Positions 53,966 to 63,400 are shown, numbered from the stretch's first letter. The stretch is DNA of 64,000 bases from Arthrobacter sp. NEB 688 (GCF_013201035.1 NZ_CP053707.1:1178001-1242000), one strand, 5' to 3'. The notes: generated from the letters alone by a model not told the origin. Numbers and translations are program-made.

Positions 53966-53971
53966 ACGCTA
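53966..53971 (-). promoter_or_regulatory. -10 box built on the upstream TAG stop codon (minus strand)
   Basis: TAGCGT; the TAG at 53971-53969 is the stop of the SoxR-linked MFS gene. It lies 6 nt before the ATG at 53959. Confidence 0.55.
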
Positions 53972-55393
53972 CGCAGGCCGCGGCGCCGCGTCACCGCGGG
54001 CGGGGCGCACCCGCCCGGCCCCCAGCGCGACGAGGAGCGCGACGAGCGCCCCGACGCCCATGAGCGCGGCGAAGCGTGGCCCGTCCATCTCCGGCCCGAA
54101 CCAGGCGACGACGCCGCCGACGAGCGCGGTCTGGAGGGCGACGCCGGTCGACGACCCCAGCCCCTGCGTGGCGCTGGCCCGGCCGCGCTCCGCCTCGGGC
54201 GCGAGGGCGAGCAGCTCGGTCGACAGGACCGGCGAGAGGATGCCCATCCCCGTCGCGGCGGCCGCCCAGCCGACCATCCCGACGGGGAGGTCGACCACGT
54301 CGAGCGCGAGGAGCAGCGGCCCCACCGACCCGAGCGCGATGAGCAGGCCGCCGGTGCGGATGCGCGCCGCCGCGCTCGTGCGCGCCTGGGCCCACGCGGT
54401 GCTGTTGAGCCACGACCCGAGCGCCCAGAGCACGCCGGTCACCGAGAGCGAAACGCCGGCGACCGCGGTGCTGACGTGGTGGGTCGTCACGAGCATGAGG
54501 GGGATGACCGACCCGACGCCGGTGAACGCGGCGGCCGTGAGCATCCGCAGGCCGACGACGGCCGGGACGCCGGCGCGCAGGCGGGCCGTGCCGCGGGGCA
54601 GGGCCCGGGCCGCCGAGAGGACGACGACGAGGCCCCCGGCGAGGACGGCCGCGAGGCCCGCCGGCCGCGTGTCCGGGGCGTCGAGCAGCGGCGCCGAGAA
54701 GGTCGTCACGGCCAGCCCGACGGCGAGGGCGAACGACGCCGCCAGCCGGGCCCCGGCGCCGTCGTCGGCCACGGCCGCCGGGGAGGGGTGCTCGCCGCGC
54801 AGCGCCGGGCGCACGAGCCAGAGGGCGAACGGGACGACCAGCAGGGGGCCGGCGAACACCCAGCGCCACCCCGCGAGCGACTCGACGCCGCCGGCGAACC
54901 CCGGCCCGAGGAGCGACGGCAGGATCCACGCGGCCGCGAAGGACGCGAAGACCTTGGCGCGCAACGACTCCGGCAGGGCCTGGGCGACGAGCACCATGAG
55001 CGCGGTGTCGATGAGCGCCTCCGCGACGCCGGAGAGAGCGCGACCCCCGACGAACAGGGCCATCGTCGGGGCGGTCGCGGAGACGACCTGGGCGACGCCG
55101 AAGACGCCGATGCCAGCCAGGAGCACCGGGCGGGGCCCGAAGCGGTCGGTCCACCCGCCGGAGAGGGCCATCCCGACCGTGAACGTCACGAGCGATGCGC
55201 CGGTCGAGGCGCCGAACAGCGCCCAGCCGTCGAGCTCGCGCACGACGACGGGGAGCACCGTCTGCACGGCCCGGTTCTCGAAGGCCGCGAGGGTGACGAG
55301 CGCGACCACCCCGACGACGAGCGGCAGGTACCGGCGGTCGAGGAGCCGGTCGGGAGCGGTGGGGGGCGGGGCGGTGTGGTCGGTCGTGGTCAC
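53969..55393 (-). CDS. MFS transporter, SoxR-linked
   Basis: 474 residues with about 12-14 helices; motif A-like GGWTDRFGPRPVLL and GPGFAGGVESLAGWRWVFAGP (motif C-like Gly/Pro pairs). Probably exports redox-active or toxic compounds. GTG 55393 is preferred over TTG 55414 because the latter lies within the SoxR box. The 18-bp SoxR operator is 16 bp upstream, and soxR is divergent, so redox-dependent activation is likely. Confidence 0.87.
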   Translation of the reverse strand: MTTTDHTAPPPTAPDRLLDRRYLPLVVGVVALVTLAAFENRAVQTVLPVVVRELDGWALFGASTGASLVTFTVGMALSGGWTDRFGPRPVLLAGIGVFGVAQVVSATAPTMALFVGGRALSGVAEALIDTALMVLVAQALPESLRAKVFASFAAAWILPSLLGPGFAGGVESLAGWRWVFAGPLLVVPFALWLVRPALRGEHPSPAAVADDGAGARLAASFALAVGLAVTTFSAPLLDAPDTRPAGLAAVLAGGLVVVLSAARALPRGTARLRAGVPAVVGLRMLTAAAFTGVGSVIPLMLVTTHHVSTAVAGVSLSVTGVLWALGSWLNSTAWAQARTSAAARIRTGGLLIALGSVGPLLLALDVVDLPVGMVGWAAAATGMGILSPVLSTELLALAPEAERGRASATQGLGSSTGVALQTALVGGVVAWFGPEMDGPRFAALMGVGALVALLVALGAGRVRPARGDAAPRPA

Positions 55394-55408
55394 GGGGGGA
55401 GCCTCACA

Positions 55409-55426
55409 CCTCAAGTGCGCTTGAGG
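55409..55426. promoter_or_regulatory. SoxR box
   Basis: CCTCAAG-TGCG-CTTGAGG: 7-bp perfect arms; differs from the classical SoxR site CCTCAAGTTAACTTGAGG only in the centre. Lies between soxR (-10 TAGGCT at 55435) and the divergent MFS gene. Confidence 0.88.
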
Positions 55427-55434
55427 TCAAGGCG

Positions 55435-55440
55435 TAGGCT
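55435..55440 (+). promoter_or_regulatory. -10 box of leaderless soxR
   Basis: TAGGCT, 6 nt before the ATG at 55447. Confidence 0.55.
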
Positions 55441-55446
55441 CCCGGC

Positions 55447-55902
55447 ATGGACGGACGGGACCTGCTGGCCATCGGCGAGGTGGCGGAGCGCTCCGGCGTC
55501 AGCGTCCCGACCGTGCGCTTCTACGAGGAGAAGGGGCTGCTGACCTCGGTGCGCGACAGCGCGAACCGGCGGCGCTTCGAGCGGCACGTGCTGCGGCGCA
55601 TCGCCGTCGTGCGGGCCGGGCAGCGGTTCGGGCTGGGGCTGGGCGAGATCGGCGAGGCGCTCGCCGCCCTGCCCGTCGACCGGGCGCCGACCAAGCGCGA
55701 CTGGGAGCGCCTCTCGCGGCGCTGGCACGCCGACCTGACGGCGCGCATCGAGGCGATGGAGCGGGTGCGTGACGGGCTGTCGTCGTGCATCGGCTGCGGG
55801 TGCCTGTCGCTGCGCGCGTGCCCCGTCTACAACCACGACGACGAGCTGGGGACCGAGGGGCCGGGGGCCCGGCGCTGGCCGGCGGCCGCCCGCGGCGACT
55901 GA
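55447..55902 (+). CDS. soxR: Redox-sensing activator SoxR (MerR family, [2Fe-2S])
   Basis: 151 residues. The MerR helix-turn-helix (LAIGEVAERSGVSVPTVRFYE) is followed by a dimerisation helix and the cluster-binding CIGCGCLSLRACP: Cys114, 117, 119 and 125, the same CX2CXCX5C spacing as in E. coli SoxR. Oxidation of the cluster switches on target promoters. Actinobacterial SoxR usually answers redox-active metabolites and drives pumps or oxidoreductases rather than soxS; the box and divergent MFS gene fit this. The LLM gene after the MFS gene may belong to the response. Confidence 0.96.
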   Translation: MDGRDLLAIGEVAERSGVSVPTVRFYEEKGLLTSVRDSANRRRFERHVLRRIAVVRAGQRFGLGLGEIGEALAALPVDRAPTKRDWERLSRRWHADLTARIEAMERVRDGLSSCIGCGCLSLRACPVYNHDDELGTEGPGARRWPAAARGD

Positions 55903-55934
55903 CGACGCGCCGGCGAACGACGCCGGACGGACGA

Positions 55935-55978
55935 CGAGGACGGCCCGCGCGACCCGGTGGTCACGCGGCCCGTCCTCG
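55935..55978. terminator. Bidirectional hairpin between soxR and the convergent MFS gene
   Basis: A 19-bp stem with two mismatches (55935-55953 / 55960-55978), core GAGGACGG ... CCGTCCTC, 6-nt loop. Confidence 0.7.
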
Positions 55979-55996
55979 AGGTGCGGGCGAGGGGCG

Positions 55997-57208
55997 TCAG
56001 GCGCCCATCGTCACGGCCTGCGCCTCCTCCTCGGAGTCGATCCGCTCCGCGCCGTGCTCGGGCTCGGCGTCGATGCCCCGGACGAAGGAGTGCCCGGTGC
56101 TCAGCACCGCGACGGCGAGCACGACCGCGCCCGCGCCGACCCAGAACGGGATGTGGACCGAGCGCTCGCCGAGGGTGCCGGCCAGCCACGGGGCCACGGC
56201 GCCGCCGGCGAACCGGACGAAGCTGTAGGCGGCCGAGGCGACGCTGCGCTCGACGGGCGAGACCTTCATGACGGTCTCGGTGATGAGCGTGTTGTTGACG
56301 CCGAGGAAGCCACCGGCGAGGACGACCATGACGACGAGGACGGTCTTGTTCTCGGTGAAGACCGCCATGACGGCGAGGATGACCGCGAAGCCGAGCAGCG
56401 CGCCGACGATGCCGGTGAAGGTGCCGACGTGGCGCTGCACCCAGGGGGCGACGACCACGGAGGTCAGCGCGAGCAGCAGGCCCCAGCCGAAGAACACGAG
56501 GCCGGTGCCGTGCGCCGACATGTCGAGCGGGAACGGCGTGAAGGCCAGCAGCGTGAAGAAGCCGAAGTTGTAGAGCAGCGCGGTGACGCCGACGGTCAGG
56601 AGGCCGCGGTGGCCGAGGGCGCGCAGCGGGGCGCTGAGCGGCGTCGGGTGCGGCTTCTCGGTGGCCGCGGGGAGGGTGACCCACGTGGCGACGAGGGCGA
56701 TGAGCATCAGCGCGCTGACGCCGAAGAACGGTCCGCGCCAGGAGATCCCGCCGAGCACACCGCCGACGAGCGGGCCGGCGGCGATGCCGAGGCCCAGTGC
56801 GGCCTCGTAGAGGATGATCGCCTGCGCGACCGAGCCGCGGGCGGCGTTGACGATCGTCGCGAGGGCGGTGGCGATGAACAGGGCGTTGCCGAGGCCCCAG
56901 ACGGCGCGGAAGCCGACGATGCCGTTGACGGAGTCCTGCATCCCGGCGAGGCCCGCGCCGACGATGATGATCGCGAGGCCGATGAGCAGGGTGCGCTTGG
57001 CGCCGATACGGCTGGAGATGAAGCCGGTGATGAGCATCGCGACGCCCATGACGGCCATGTAGCTGGTGAAGAGCAGCGAGACCTGGGACGGGGTCGCGCC
57101 GAGGTCGTCGGCGATCGGCTTGAGGATGGGGTCGACGAGGCCGATCCCCATGAACGCGACGACGCAGGCGAACGCCACGCTCCAGACGGTCTTCGGTTGG
57201 CGCCACAT
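55997..57208 (-). CDS. MFS transporter, MarR-linked
   Basis: 403 residues, 12 helices of the DHA1 drug-exporter type: FISSRIGAKRTLLIGL as motif A, GIAAGPLVGGVLGGISWRGPFF as motif C. Its acidic tail EPEHGAERIDSEEEAQ is cytoplasmic. A GAGAGGAACCCC leader precedes ATG 57208, and the MarR-type gene is 39 bp upstream on the same strand, so the regulator probably controls both. Substrate unknown. Confidence 0.9.
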   Translation of the reverse strand: MWRQPKTVWSVAFACVVAFMGIGLVDPILKPIADDLGATPSQVSLLFTSYMAVMGVAMLITGFISSRIGAKRTLLIGLAIIIVGAGLAGMQDSVNGIVGFRAVWGLGNALFIATALATIVNAARGSVAQAIILYEAALGLGIAAGPLVGGVLGGISWRGPFFGVSALMLIALVATWVTLPAATEKPHPTPLSAPLRALGHRGLLTVGVTALLYNFGFFTLLAFTPFPLDMSAHGTGLVFFGWGLLLALTSVVVAPWVQRHVGTFTGIVGALLGFAVILAVMAVFTENKTVLVVMVVLAGGFLGVNNTLITETVMKVSPVERSVASAAYSFVRFAGGAVAPWLAGTLGERSVHIPFWVGAGAVVLAVAVLSTGHSFVRGIDAEPEHGAERIDSEEEAQAVTMGA

Positions 57209-57247
57209 GGGCAGGGGTTCCTCTCGGTCGGGGTGGTGTCGGGGTGC

Positions 57248-57703
57248 TCAGGAGCCGGTGCGGCCGGGCTCCCGGGCGGGGGTGGTGCGGGTCGCCTCGA
57301 GCAGCTCGGTGAGGACGGCGGTCGCCGCCCGGAGCCGCTCGGGGTCGGCGGCCAGCTGCTCGAGGACCGGGCGCAGGGCCGCGGCGCGGGCGCGCCGGGC
57401 GGTGGCCAGGGCGTCGTGACCCGCGGCGGTGAGGGACACGAGGGTGGCCCGGCCGTCGGCCGGGTCGGGGGTGCGGGCGGTCCAGCCGGCGGCCTCGAGC
57501 CGCTGCACCTGGGTCGTCATCGTCGGCTGGCTCGTGGCGTCGGCCTCGGCGAGCGTCGTGATGCGCGCCGGGCCGAGCTCGTCGAGCAGGGACAGGACCC
57601 GGGCCTGGGCCCACGGGATCTCGAGGTCGGCGTGCCGGCTGGCCCACCGGGAGAGTCCGGCGGCCGAGCGCAGCAGCTCGATGGCGAGGTCGTCCGTGTG
57701 CAC
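57248..57703 (-). CDS. MarR-family transcriptional regulator
   Basis: 151 residues. Winged helix-turn-helix with RVLSLLDELGPARITTLAEADATSQPTMTTQVQRLEAAGWTART (recognition helix PTMTTQVQRL) and the wing DPADGRATLVSLTAAG. GTG 57703 is preferred: TAAAGT lies 7 nt upstream, whereas GTG 57712 would overlap it. First gene of an operon with the MFS exporter. A palindrome just upstream of the -10 fits autoregulation relieved by a small ligand. Confidence 0.9.
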   Translation of the reverse strand: MHTDDLAIELLRSAAGLSRWASRHADLEIPWAQARVLSLLDELGPARITTLAEADATSQPTMTTQVQRLEAAGWTARTPDPADGRATLVSLTAAGHDALATARRARAAALRPVLEQLAADPERLRAATAVLTELLEATRTTPAREPGRTGS

Positions 57704-57710
57704 CCGCTCC

Positions 57711-57716
57711 ACTTTA
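57711..57716 (-). promoter_or_regulatory. -10 box of leaderless marR-type gene
   Basis: TAAAGT on the minus strand, 7 nt before the GTG at 57703. Confidence 0.5.
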
Positions 57717-57717
57717 C

Positions 57718-57730
57718 ATAGGTAACCTAT
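57718..57730. promoter_or_regulatory. Probable MarR operator
   Basis: ATAGGTAACCTAT, a 13-bp palindrome with only the central base unpaired, adjoining the -10 of the MarR gene. This is one of the few AT-rich spots in the window. Confidence 0.6.
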
Positions 57731-57767
57731 TCAAATCAAGCCGGGGGTCCGTTGGCTCTTCATGGTC

Positions 57768-57866
57768 GGGTCGCCGGCGGCCGGCGACCCGCTTCCCCCG
57801 ACAACGGCGCGCTCCACCCCGGAACGGTTCCGGGGGAGAGCGCGGCCGTATCGGGTGACCCGATAC
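57768..57866. repeat. Three consecutive palindromes in the marR-purC gap
   Basis: (1) GGGTCGCCGG-CGG-CCGGCGACCC, 57768-57790. (2) CGCGCTC-CA-CCCCGGAAC with the complementary arm, 57808-57844. (3) GTATCGGGT-G-ACCCGATAC, 57848-57866. All perfect apart from the 2-nt internal loop in (2). The first two look like RNA hairpins; the third, nearly loopless, looks like a protein-binding site. The region lies between divergent genes. Confidence 0.75.
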
Positions 57867-57952
57867 GCGCGGGACCCGTGGGACCGGGTCTCGCTCCGGT
57901 GGTTCCCGGACGGGCGGCGGCCCGGGGCGCCGGGGGCTGGAAGGATGGGCCC

Positions 57953-58885
57953 ATGGCCGACGCCTCGACGCCCACGCCCGACGCCGCCCCCGTCCTCGAC
58001 GGATACGCCCACGTGTACTCGGGCAAGGTGCGCGACCTCTACGCGCCGCTCGACGACGCCGGCGCCCCGCGCGAGGACCTCCTGCTCCTCGTCGCCTCGG
58101 ACCGCATCTCGGCCTTCGACTTCGTCCTCGAGACCCCGGTTCCGGACAAGGGCGAGGTCCTCACCCGGATGTCGCTCTGGTGGTTCGAGCAGCTGGCCGA
58201 CCTCGTCCCCAGCCACGTCGTCTCGCCCGACGTGCCGGACGCCGTCCGCGGCCGCGCGGTGCTCGTGCGCCGCCTCGGGATGCTGCCCGTCGAGTGCGTG
58301 GCCCGCGCCTACCTCACCGGCGGCGGCCTGCGCGAGTACCGCTCCGACGGCACGGTGAGCGGCCTGCGCCTGCCCGAGGGCCTGACCGACGGCTCGCGCT
58401 TCCCCGAGCCGCTCTTCACGCCGTCGACGAAGGCGCCCACCGGGCAGCACGACGAGCCGATGACCTACGCCGAGGTCGAGGCCCTCGTCGGCCCGGACCT
58501 CGCGGCGAAGGCCCGGGACCTCACGACCCGCATCCTCGCCCGCGGCAACGAGCTGGCGCAGGAGCGCGGCATCATCGTCGCCGACACCAAGGTCGAGTTC
58601 GGGGTCGAGGGCGGCGAGCTCGTCCTCGCCGACGAGGTCCTCACGCCCGACTCCTCGCGCTTCTGGCCGGCCGACCAGTGGGAGCCCGGCCACCCCCAGC
58701 CGAGCTTCGACAAGGAGTTCGTCCGCGAGTGGCTGCTCTCGCCGGCCAGCGGGTGGGACAAGGCGTCCGGCGAGGCGCCGCCGCCGCTGCCGGCCGAGGT
58801 TATCGAGCGCACCCGGGCCAAGTACGTCGAGGCCTACGAGCGCCTGACCGGAGAGACCTTCCGACCCGCCGGTGGGGACCGATGA
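57953..58885 (+). CDS. purC: Phosphoribosylaminoimidazole-succinocarboxamide synthase
   Basis: 310 residues, the longer SAICAR synthetase form. YSGKVRDLYAP, LVASDRISAFDFVLETPVPDKG, VECVARAYLTGG, FTPSTKA, IIVADTKVEFG and LADEVLTPDSSRFW are family hallmarks. AAGGAT lies 6 nt before ATG 57953, so the start may be leaderless. The YbjQ gene overlaps its stop (ATGA). Confidence 0.96.
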   Translation: MADASTPTPDAAPVLDGYAHVYSGKVRDLYAPLDDAGAPREDLLLLVASDRISAFDFVLETPVPDKGEVLTRMSLWWFEQLADLVPSHVVSPDVPDAVRGRAVLVRRLGMLPVECVARAYLTGGGLREYRSDGTVSGLRLPEGLTDGSRFPEPLFTPSTKAPTGQHDEPMTYAEVEALVGPDLAAKARDLTTRILARGNELAQERGIIVADTKVEFGVEGGELVLADEVLTPDSSRFWPADQWEPGHPQPSFDKEFVREWLLSPASGWDKASGEAPPPLPAEVIERTRAKYVEAYERLTGETFRPAGGDR

Positions 58886-59268
58886 GCGACCGGCCCGCAC
58901 CGCAGCAGGGGCCCGACTGGCGCACGGCCGGCTGGCCGATCCCCGTCACGACGGCCTTCGACTTCCCCGACCTCGAGGTGCGCACGACCATCGGGGCGGT
59001 CTCCGGTGTCTACGCGACGAGCCTCGGCCTCGCGCGCGGCGTCACGGCGTCGTTCTCCGCGCTCGCCCGCGGCGAGGTCGTCGAGATGACGCGCCTCCTC
59101 GCCGAGGCCCGCCACCACGCGCTGGAGCGGGTCGTCGGCGAGGCGCAGCGGCACGGCGGCAACGCCCTCCTCGCGGTGCGCTTCGACTCCAACGAGGTCG
59201 GACAGGGCCAGATCATCGAGATCCACTGCTACGGCACGGCCGTCGTCGTGGGCGCCCGCCGCCCCTGA
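58882..59268 (+). CDS. YbjQ-family (heavy-metal-binding fold) protein
   Basis: 128 residues. VTTAFDFPDLEVRTTIGAVSGVYATSLGLARG and HHALERVVGEAQRHGGNALLAVRFDSNEV with a final EIHCYGTAVVV match YbjQ/UPF0145, which forms beta-rich pentamers of unknown role. A hydrophilic N-terminal extension of ~18 residues is present. Translationally coupled to purC, though no functional link to purines is known. Confidence 0.88.
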   Translation: MSDRPAPQQGPDWRTAGWPIPVTTAFDFPDLEVRTTIGAVSGVYATSLGLARGVTASFSALARGEVVEMTRLLAEARHHALERVVGEAQRHGGNALLAVRFDSNEVGQGQIIEIHCYGTAVVVGARRP

Positions 59269-59296
59269 CCCGCCCGGCTCCTTCCGGCGGACGTCG

Positions 59297-59854
59297 TCAG
59301 CCCGCCCCGACCTCCCGCCGCACCTGCGCCGTCCAGGCCGCCATCGCCGCGTCCGCCGCGGCGCGGTCGCCGGTGGCCGCGACCTCGAAGAGCAGCCCGC
59401 GGGCCATCGCCAGCGAGCGCAGCGCGAGGTCGCGCGCCTGCGCGTCGTCGACGCCGAGGTCGCGGTAGCCGGCGGCCAGGGCCTCGCGCCATCCCTCGCG
59501 CAGCCAGGCCCGCAGCGGGTCGGCGTGCGGCGCACCCCGCATCGCGTGGGTCGACAGCTCGAAGAACAGCGGCGCGAAGACGGCCGCCCGGTCGGCGACG
59601 TGCGTCCAGAAGCGGGCGCCGGCCTCGAAGGGGTCCCCGCCCTCGGCGAGCAGTGCGCGGAGGGTCTCCTGCTCGGCGCGCTCGACGGCCTCGACGACGG
59701 CCGCGAGCAGCCCCTCGCGCGACCCGAAGTGGTAGTTGAGCATCCGGTGGCTCGTGCCGATCCCGGTGGCGAGCGTCCGCAGGCTGGTGTCACCGACACC
59801 GTGCTCGGCGAACCAGGCGACCGCCCGGGACAGCAGCTCCTCGCGGGCGCTCAC
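59297..59854 (-). CDS. TetR-family transcriptional repressor
   Basis: 185 residues. The helix-turn-helix reads AVAWFAEHGVGDTSLRTLATGIGTSHRMLNYHFGSREGLLAAVV (recognition helix SHRMLNYHF). The C-terminal ligand domain is helical. GTG 59854 overlaps the stop of the SRPBCC gene as GTGA. The likely operator is the 16-bp palindrome at 60276-60291 in front of that gene, so the pair is probably autoregulated. Confidence 0.9.
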   Translation of the reverse strand: MSAREELLSRAVAWFAEHGVGDTSLRTLATGIGTSHRMLNYHFGSREGLLAAVVEAVERAEQETLRALLAEGGDPFEAGARFWTHVADRAAVFAPLFFELSTHAMRGAPHADPLRAWLREGWREALAAGYRDLGVDDAQARDLALRSLAMARGLLFEVAATGDRAAADAAMAAWTAQVRREVGAG

Positions 59855-60276
59855 GCCCCGCGCTCGCGGACGGTGGCCTCGAGGGCGGCGGCCTCGCGCT
59901 CGACGTAGCCGCGGGAGCGCCGCCCCGCGACGATGCGGACGAGCGGCGCGAGCGGTCCGGTCCAGGCGATGCCGAGCCGGACCGTCGTCCCGTCGGCGTG
60001 GGGGAGGAGCTCGTGCGTCCCGGTCGTGCGGACGCCGGGGCTGCGCGCCTCCCAGGTGAACGAGCGCCCCGGCTCCCAGGCGGTGACGGTCCACGTCGCG
60101 CGGGGCAGGCCGGGCTGGTCGACGAGGTACGCGGCGCCCGGGCCGAAGGGTCGGTCGGGCTCGTGCGGGGTCACGGCGTCGACGGTCGGCAGCCACGACG
60201 GCCAGCGCCGGACGTCGGAGAGCACCGGCCAGAGGCGCTCCGGCGGGAGGGCGACGACGCGCTCGACGACGATCAT
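59851..60276 (-). CDS. SRPBCC-family (START-like) protein
   Basis: 141 residues. [25 protein letters not shown] is the typical polyketide-cyclase/SRPBCC start; [21 protein letters not shown] and the C-terminal helix complete the hydrophobic-ligand cup. Ligand unknown. ATG 60276 follows TACCGT by 7 nt (leaderless), and that box is covered by the TetR-type palindrome. Confidence 0.85.
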   Translation of the reverse strand: MIVVERVVALPPERLWPVLSDVRRWPSWLPTVDAVTPHEPDRPFGPGAAYLVDQPGLPRATWTVTAWEPGRSFTWEARSPGVRTTGTHELLPHADGTTVRLGIAWTGPLAPLVRIVAGRRSRGYVEREAAALEATVRERGA

Positions 60277-60291
60277 GTACCAGACGGTACA
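60276..60291. promoter_or_regulatory. Probable TetR operator over the -10 box
   Basis: TGTACC-AGAC-GGTACA, perfect 6-bp arms. It spans from the start codon across the minus-strand -10 box TACCGT (60284-60289). Confidence 0.65.
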
Positions 60292-60412
60292 ACCGCGGTC
60301 GCCGAGGTGTCGAGGCCCGGCACCCGGCGCGATGGGGGCCGGCGGGCCCCCCGCCGGTACCCTGACCCGGCAGGGCCCACACCGCGTCGCACCCCCTCGG
60401 GAGACACCCGCC

Positions 60413-63400
60413 ATGTCCTCGTCGCACGCCCCCGTGCTGACCACCGTCCCCGGGGGCGCCGCGCTCTCGACCTTCCGCGCCGCGGGGGTGCTCGCCCGGC
60501 TGAGGGTGTCCGCGCCGCAGATCCGCGCGGTCTCCGCGCAGCACGTGCACTGGGTCGCGAGCGCCGCGCCGCTCGACGACGCCACCCACGCCACGGTGGC
60601 CCGGCTGCTCACCTACGGCGAGCCCTTCGGGGGCGTCGCGCAGGCCCCGCACACCGCGCTGGTCGTCGTCGCCCCCCGCCTCGGCACCCTCTCGCCGTGG
60701 GCCTCGAAGGCGACCGACATCGCGCACAGCTGCGGGGTCGACGTGCGCCGCGTCGAGCGGGTCACGGAGTACCACCTCGCCGCCGACGAGCCCCTGACCG
60801 ACGAGCAGTGGGCCCGCTGCGCCGACGTCCTCCACGACCGGATGACGGAGTCGGCCCTGCCCTCGCGCGAGGCCGCCGCGGCGCTCTTCGACGAGCGCGA
60901 GGCCGAGCCGGTCGCGCACGTCGACGTCCTCGGCCGGGGTCGCGAGGCCCTCGAGGAGGCCGACCGCGAGTTCGGCCTCGCCCTGTCCGACGACGAGGTC
61001 GACTACCTCGCCGAGGCCTTCACGGGCCTGCGCCGCAACCCGACCGACGTCGAGCTGATGATGTTCGCGCAGGCGAACTCGGAGCACTGCCGGCACAAGA
61101 TCTTCAACGCCGACTTCGTCATCGACGGCGAGGCCCAGCCGCGCTCGCTGTTCGGGATGATCCGGCACACCGAGGAGGTCGCGGGCGCCGGCACCGTGAT
61201 CGCCTACAAGGACAACGCGTCCGTGATGGAGGGCGGCCCGCGCACCCGCTGGCTGCCCGAGCGCCCCGACGGCCCGAGCGCCTACCGCGGCCGCGACGGC
61301 GAGGTGCACGTCCTCATGAAGGTCGAGACGCACAACCACCCGACCGCCATCAGCCCCTTCCCGGGCGCGGCGACCGGTGCCGGCGGCGAGATCCGCGACG
61401 AGGGCGCGACCGGCCGCGGCTCGGCGCCGAAGGCCGGCCTCACCGGCTTCGCGGTCTCCAACCTCAACCTGCCCGGGACCCACGAGCCCTGGGAGGGTGC
61501 GGAGTACGGCGCGCCCTCGCACATCGCGAGCCCGCTCGACATCATGCTCGAGGGCCCGATCGGCGCGGCGGCGTTCAACAACGAGTTCGGCCGCCCCGGG
61601 CTGGGCGGCTTCTTCCGCGTCTACGAGCAGACCGTCGACGGCGTGCGCCGCGGGTTCCACAAGCCGATCATGAGCGCCGGCGGGATGGGCACCATCGACG
61701 CCGACCTCACCGAGAAGGTCGTCTTCCCGGCCGGCACGCTGCTCGTGCAGCTCGGCGGCCCGGGCATGCGCATCGGGATGGGTGGCGGCGCGGCGTCGTC
61801 GATGGCCGCCGGCTCGAACGCGGCCGACCTCGACTTCGACTCCGTGCAGCGCGGCAACCCCGAGATCGAGCGGCGCGCGCAGGAGGTCGTCAACCACTGC
61901 CGCAGCCTCGGCGCCGAGGGCAACCCCATCCTCGCGATCCACGACGTCGGCGCCGGCGGGCTCTCGAACGCCTTCCCCGAGCTCGTCGACGGCGCCGGCC
62001 TCGGCGCGCGCTTCGACCTCTCGGCCGTGCCGCTCGAGGAGTCAGGTCTCGCGCCGAAGGAGGTGTGGTGCAACGAGTCCCAGGAGCGGTACGTCGTCGC
62101 CATCGCCCCGGAGTCGCTGCCGGCCTTCGCCGCCCTGTGCGAGCGCGAGCGCTGCCCGCACGCCGTCGTCGGCGTCGCGCGCGACGACGGGCAGCTCGTC
62201 CTCGCCGAGGGCCCGGACGACGTGCCCGGTGAGGACCGCGCCATCGACATGCCGATGGAGACGCTGCTCGGCAAGCCGCCGCGGATGACCCGCGACGTCA
62301 CGCGCGTCCAGCGGCAGGGCGACGACCTCGACCTCGACGCGCTCGACGTCCGCGAGGCCGCCTACGCCGTGCTGCGCCACCCGACCGTCGCGTCCAAGCG
62401 CTTCCTCGTGACGATCGCCGACCGCACCGTCGGCGGGCTGACGCACCGCGACCAGATGGTCGGGCCGTGGCAGGTCCCCGTCGCCGACGTCGCGGTGACC
62501 CTCGCCGACCACGTCGGGTTCGCCGGCGAGGCGATGGCCAGCGGCGAGCGGATGCCCCTCGCGTCCGTCGACGCGCCGGCCTCCGGGCGGATGGCCGTCG
62601 GCGAGGCGCTGACCAACCTGCTGGCGGCCCCGGTGGCCGCGCTCTCGCGGGTCAAGCTGTCCTGCAACTGGATGGCCGCGTGCGGCGAGCCCGGCGAGGA
62701 CGCCGCGCTCTACGACACGGTGCACGCCGTCGGGATGGAGCTCTGCCCCGCGCTCGGCATCTCGGTGCCGGTCGGCAAGGACTCGCTCTCGATGCGCACC
62801 CGCTGGACCGACCACATGGGCGACACCCGGCAGGTCACCTCGCCGGTCTCGCTCGTCGTCACCGCCTTCGCCTCGCTCGACGACGTCCGCGGCACGTGGA
62901 CCCCACAGCTGCGCGACGGCTCCTCGCTCGTCCTCGTCGACCTCGGCGCCGGCCGCGACCGCCTCGGCGGCTCGATGCTCGCGCAGGTCTCGGGCGTGTT
63001 CGGCCGCGAGGTGCCCGACCTCGACGACCCGCAGCGCCTCGTCGCGCTGGCCACCGCGCTCGTCGAGCTGCGCGACCGCGACCTCGTGACGGCCTACCAC
63101 GACCGCTCGGACGGCGGCCTGTGGGCCGCGGTGTGCGAGATGGCCTTCGCCGGCGGGATGGGCCTGGACGTCGAGGCGTCCTCGGTGGCCGGCCTGTTCG
63201 CCGAGGAGCTCGGTGTCGTCCTCGGCGTGCCCGAGCGCAGCGTGCCGGAGGCGCTCGAGGTGCTCGGCGCCCACGGGCTCGCCGACCTCGCCTCGGTCGT
63301 CGGCCGCACGGTCAGCGAGCGTCGCGTCCGGGTCTCCGCCGGCGGGGCGCGCGTCCTCGACGAGCGGGTCCGCGACCTCGCCCAGGCGTGGGACGAGGTG

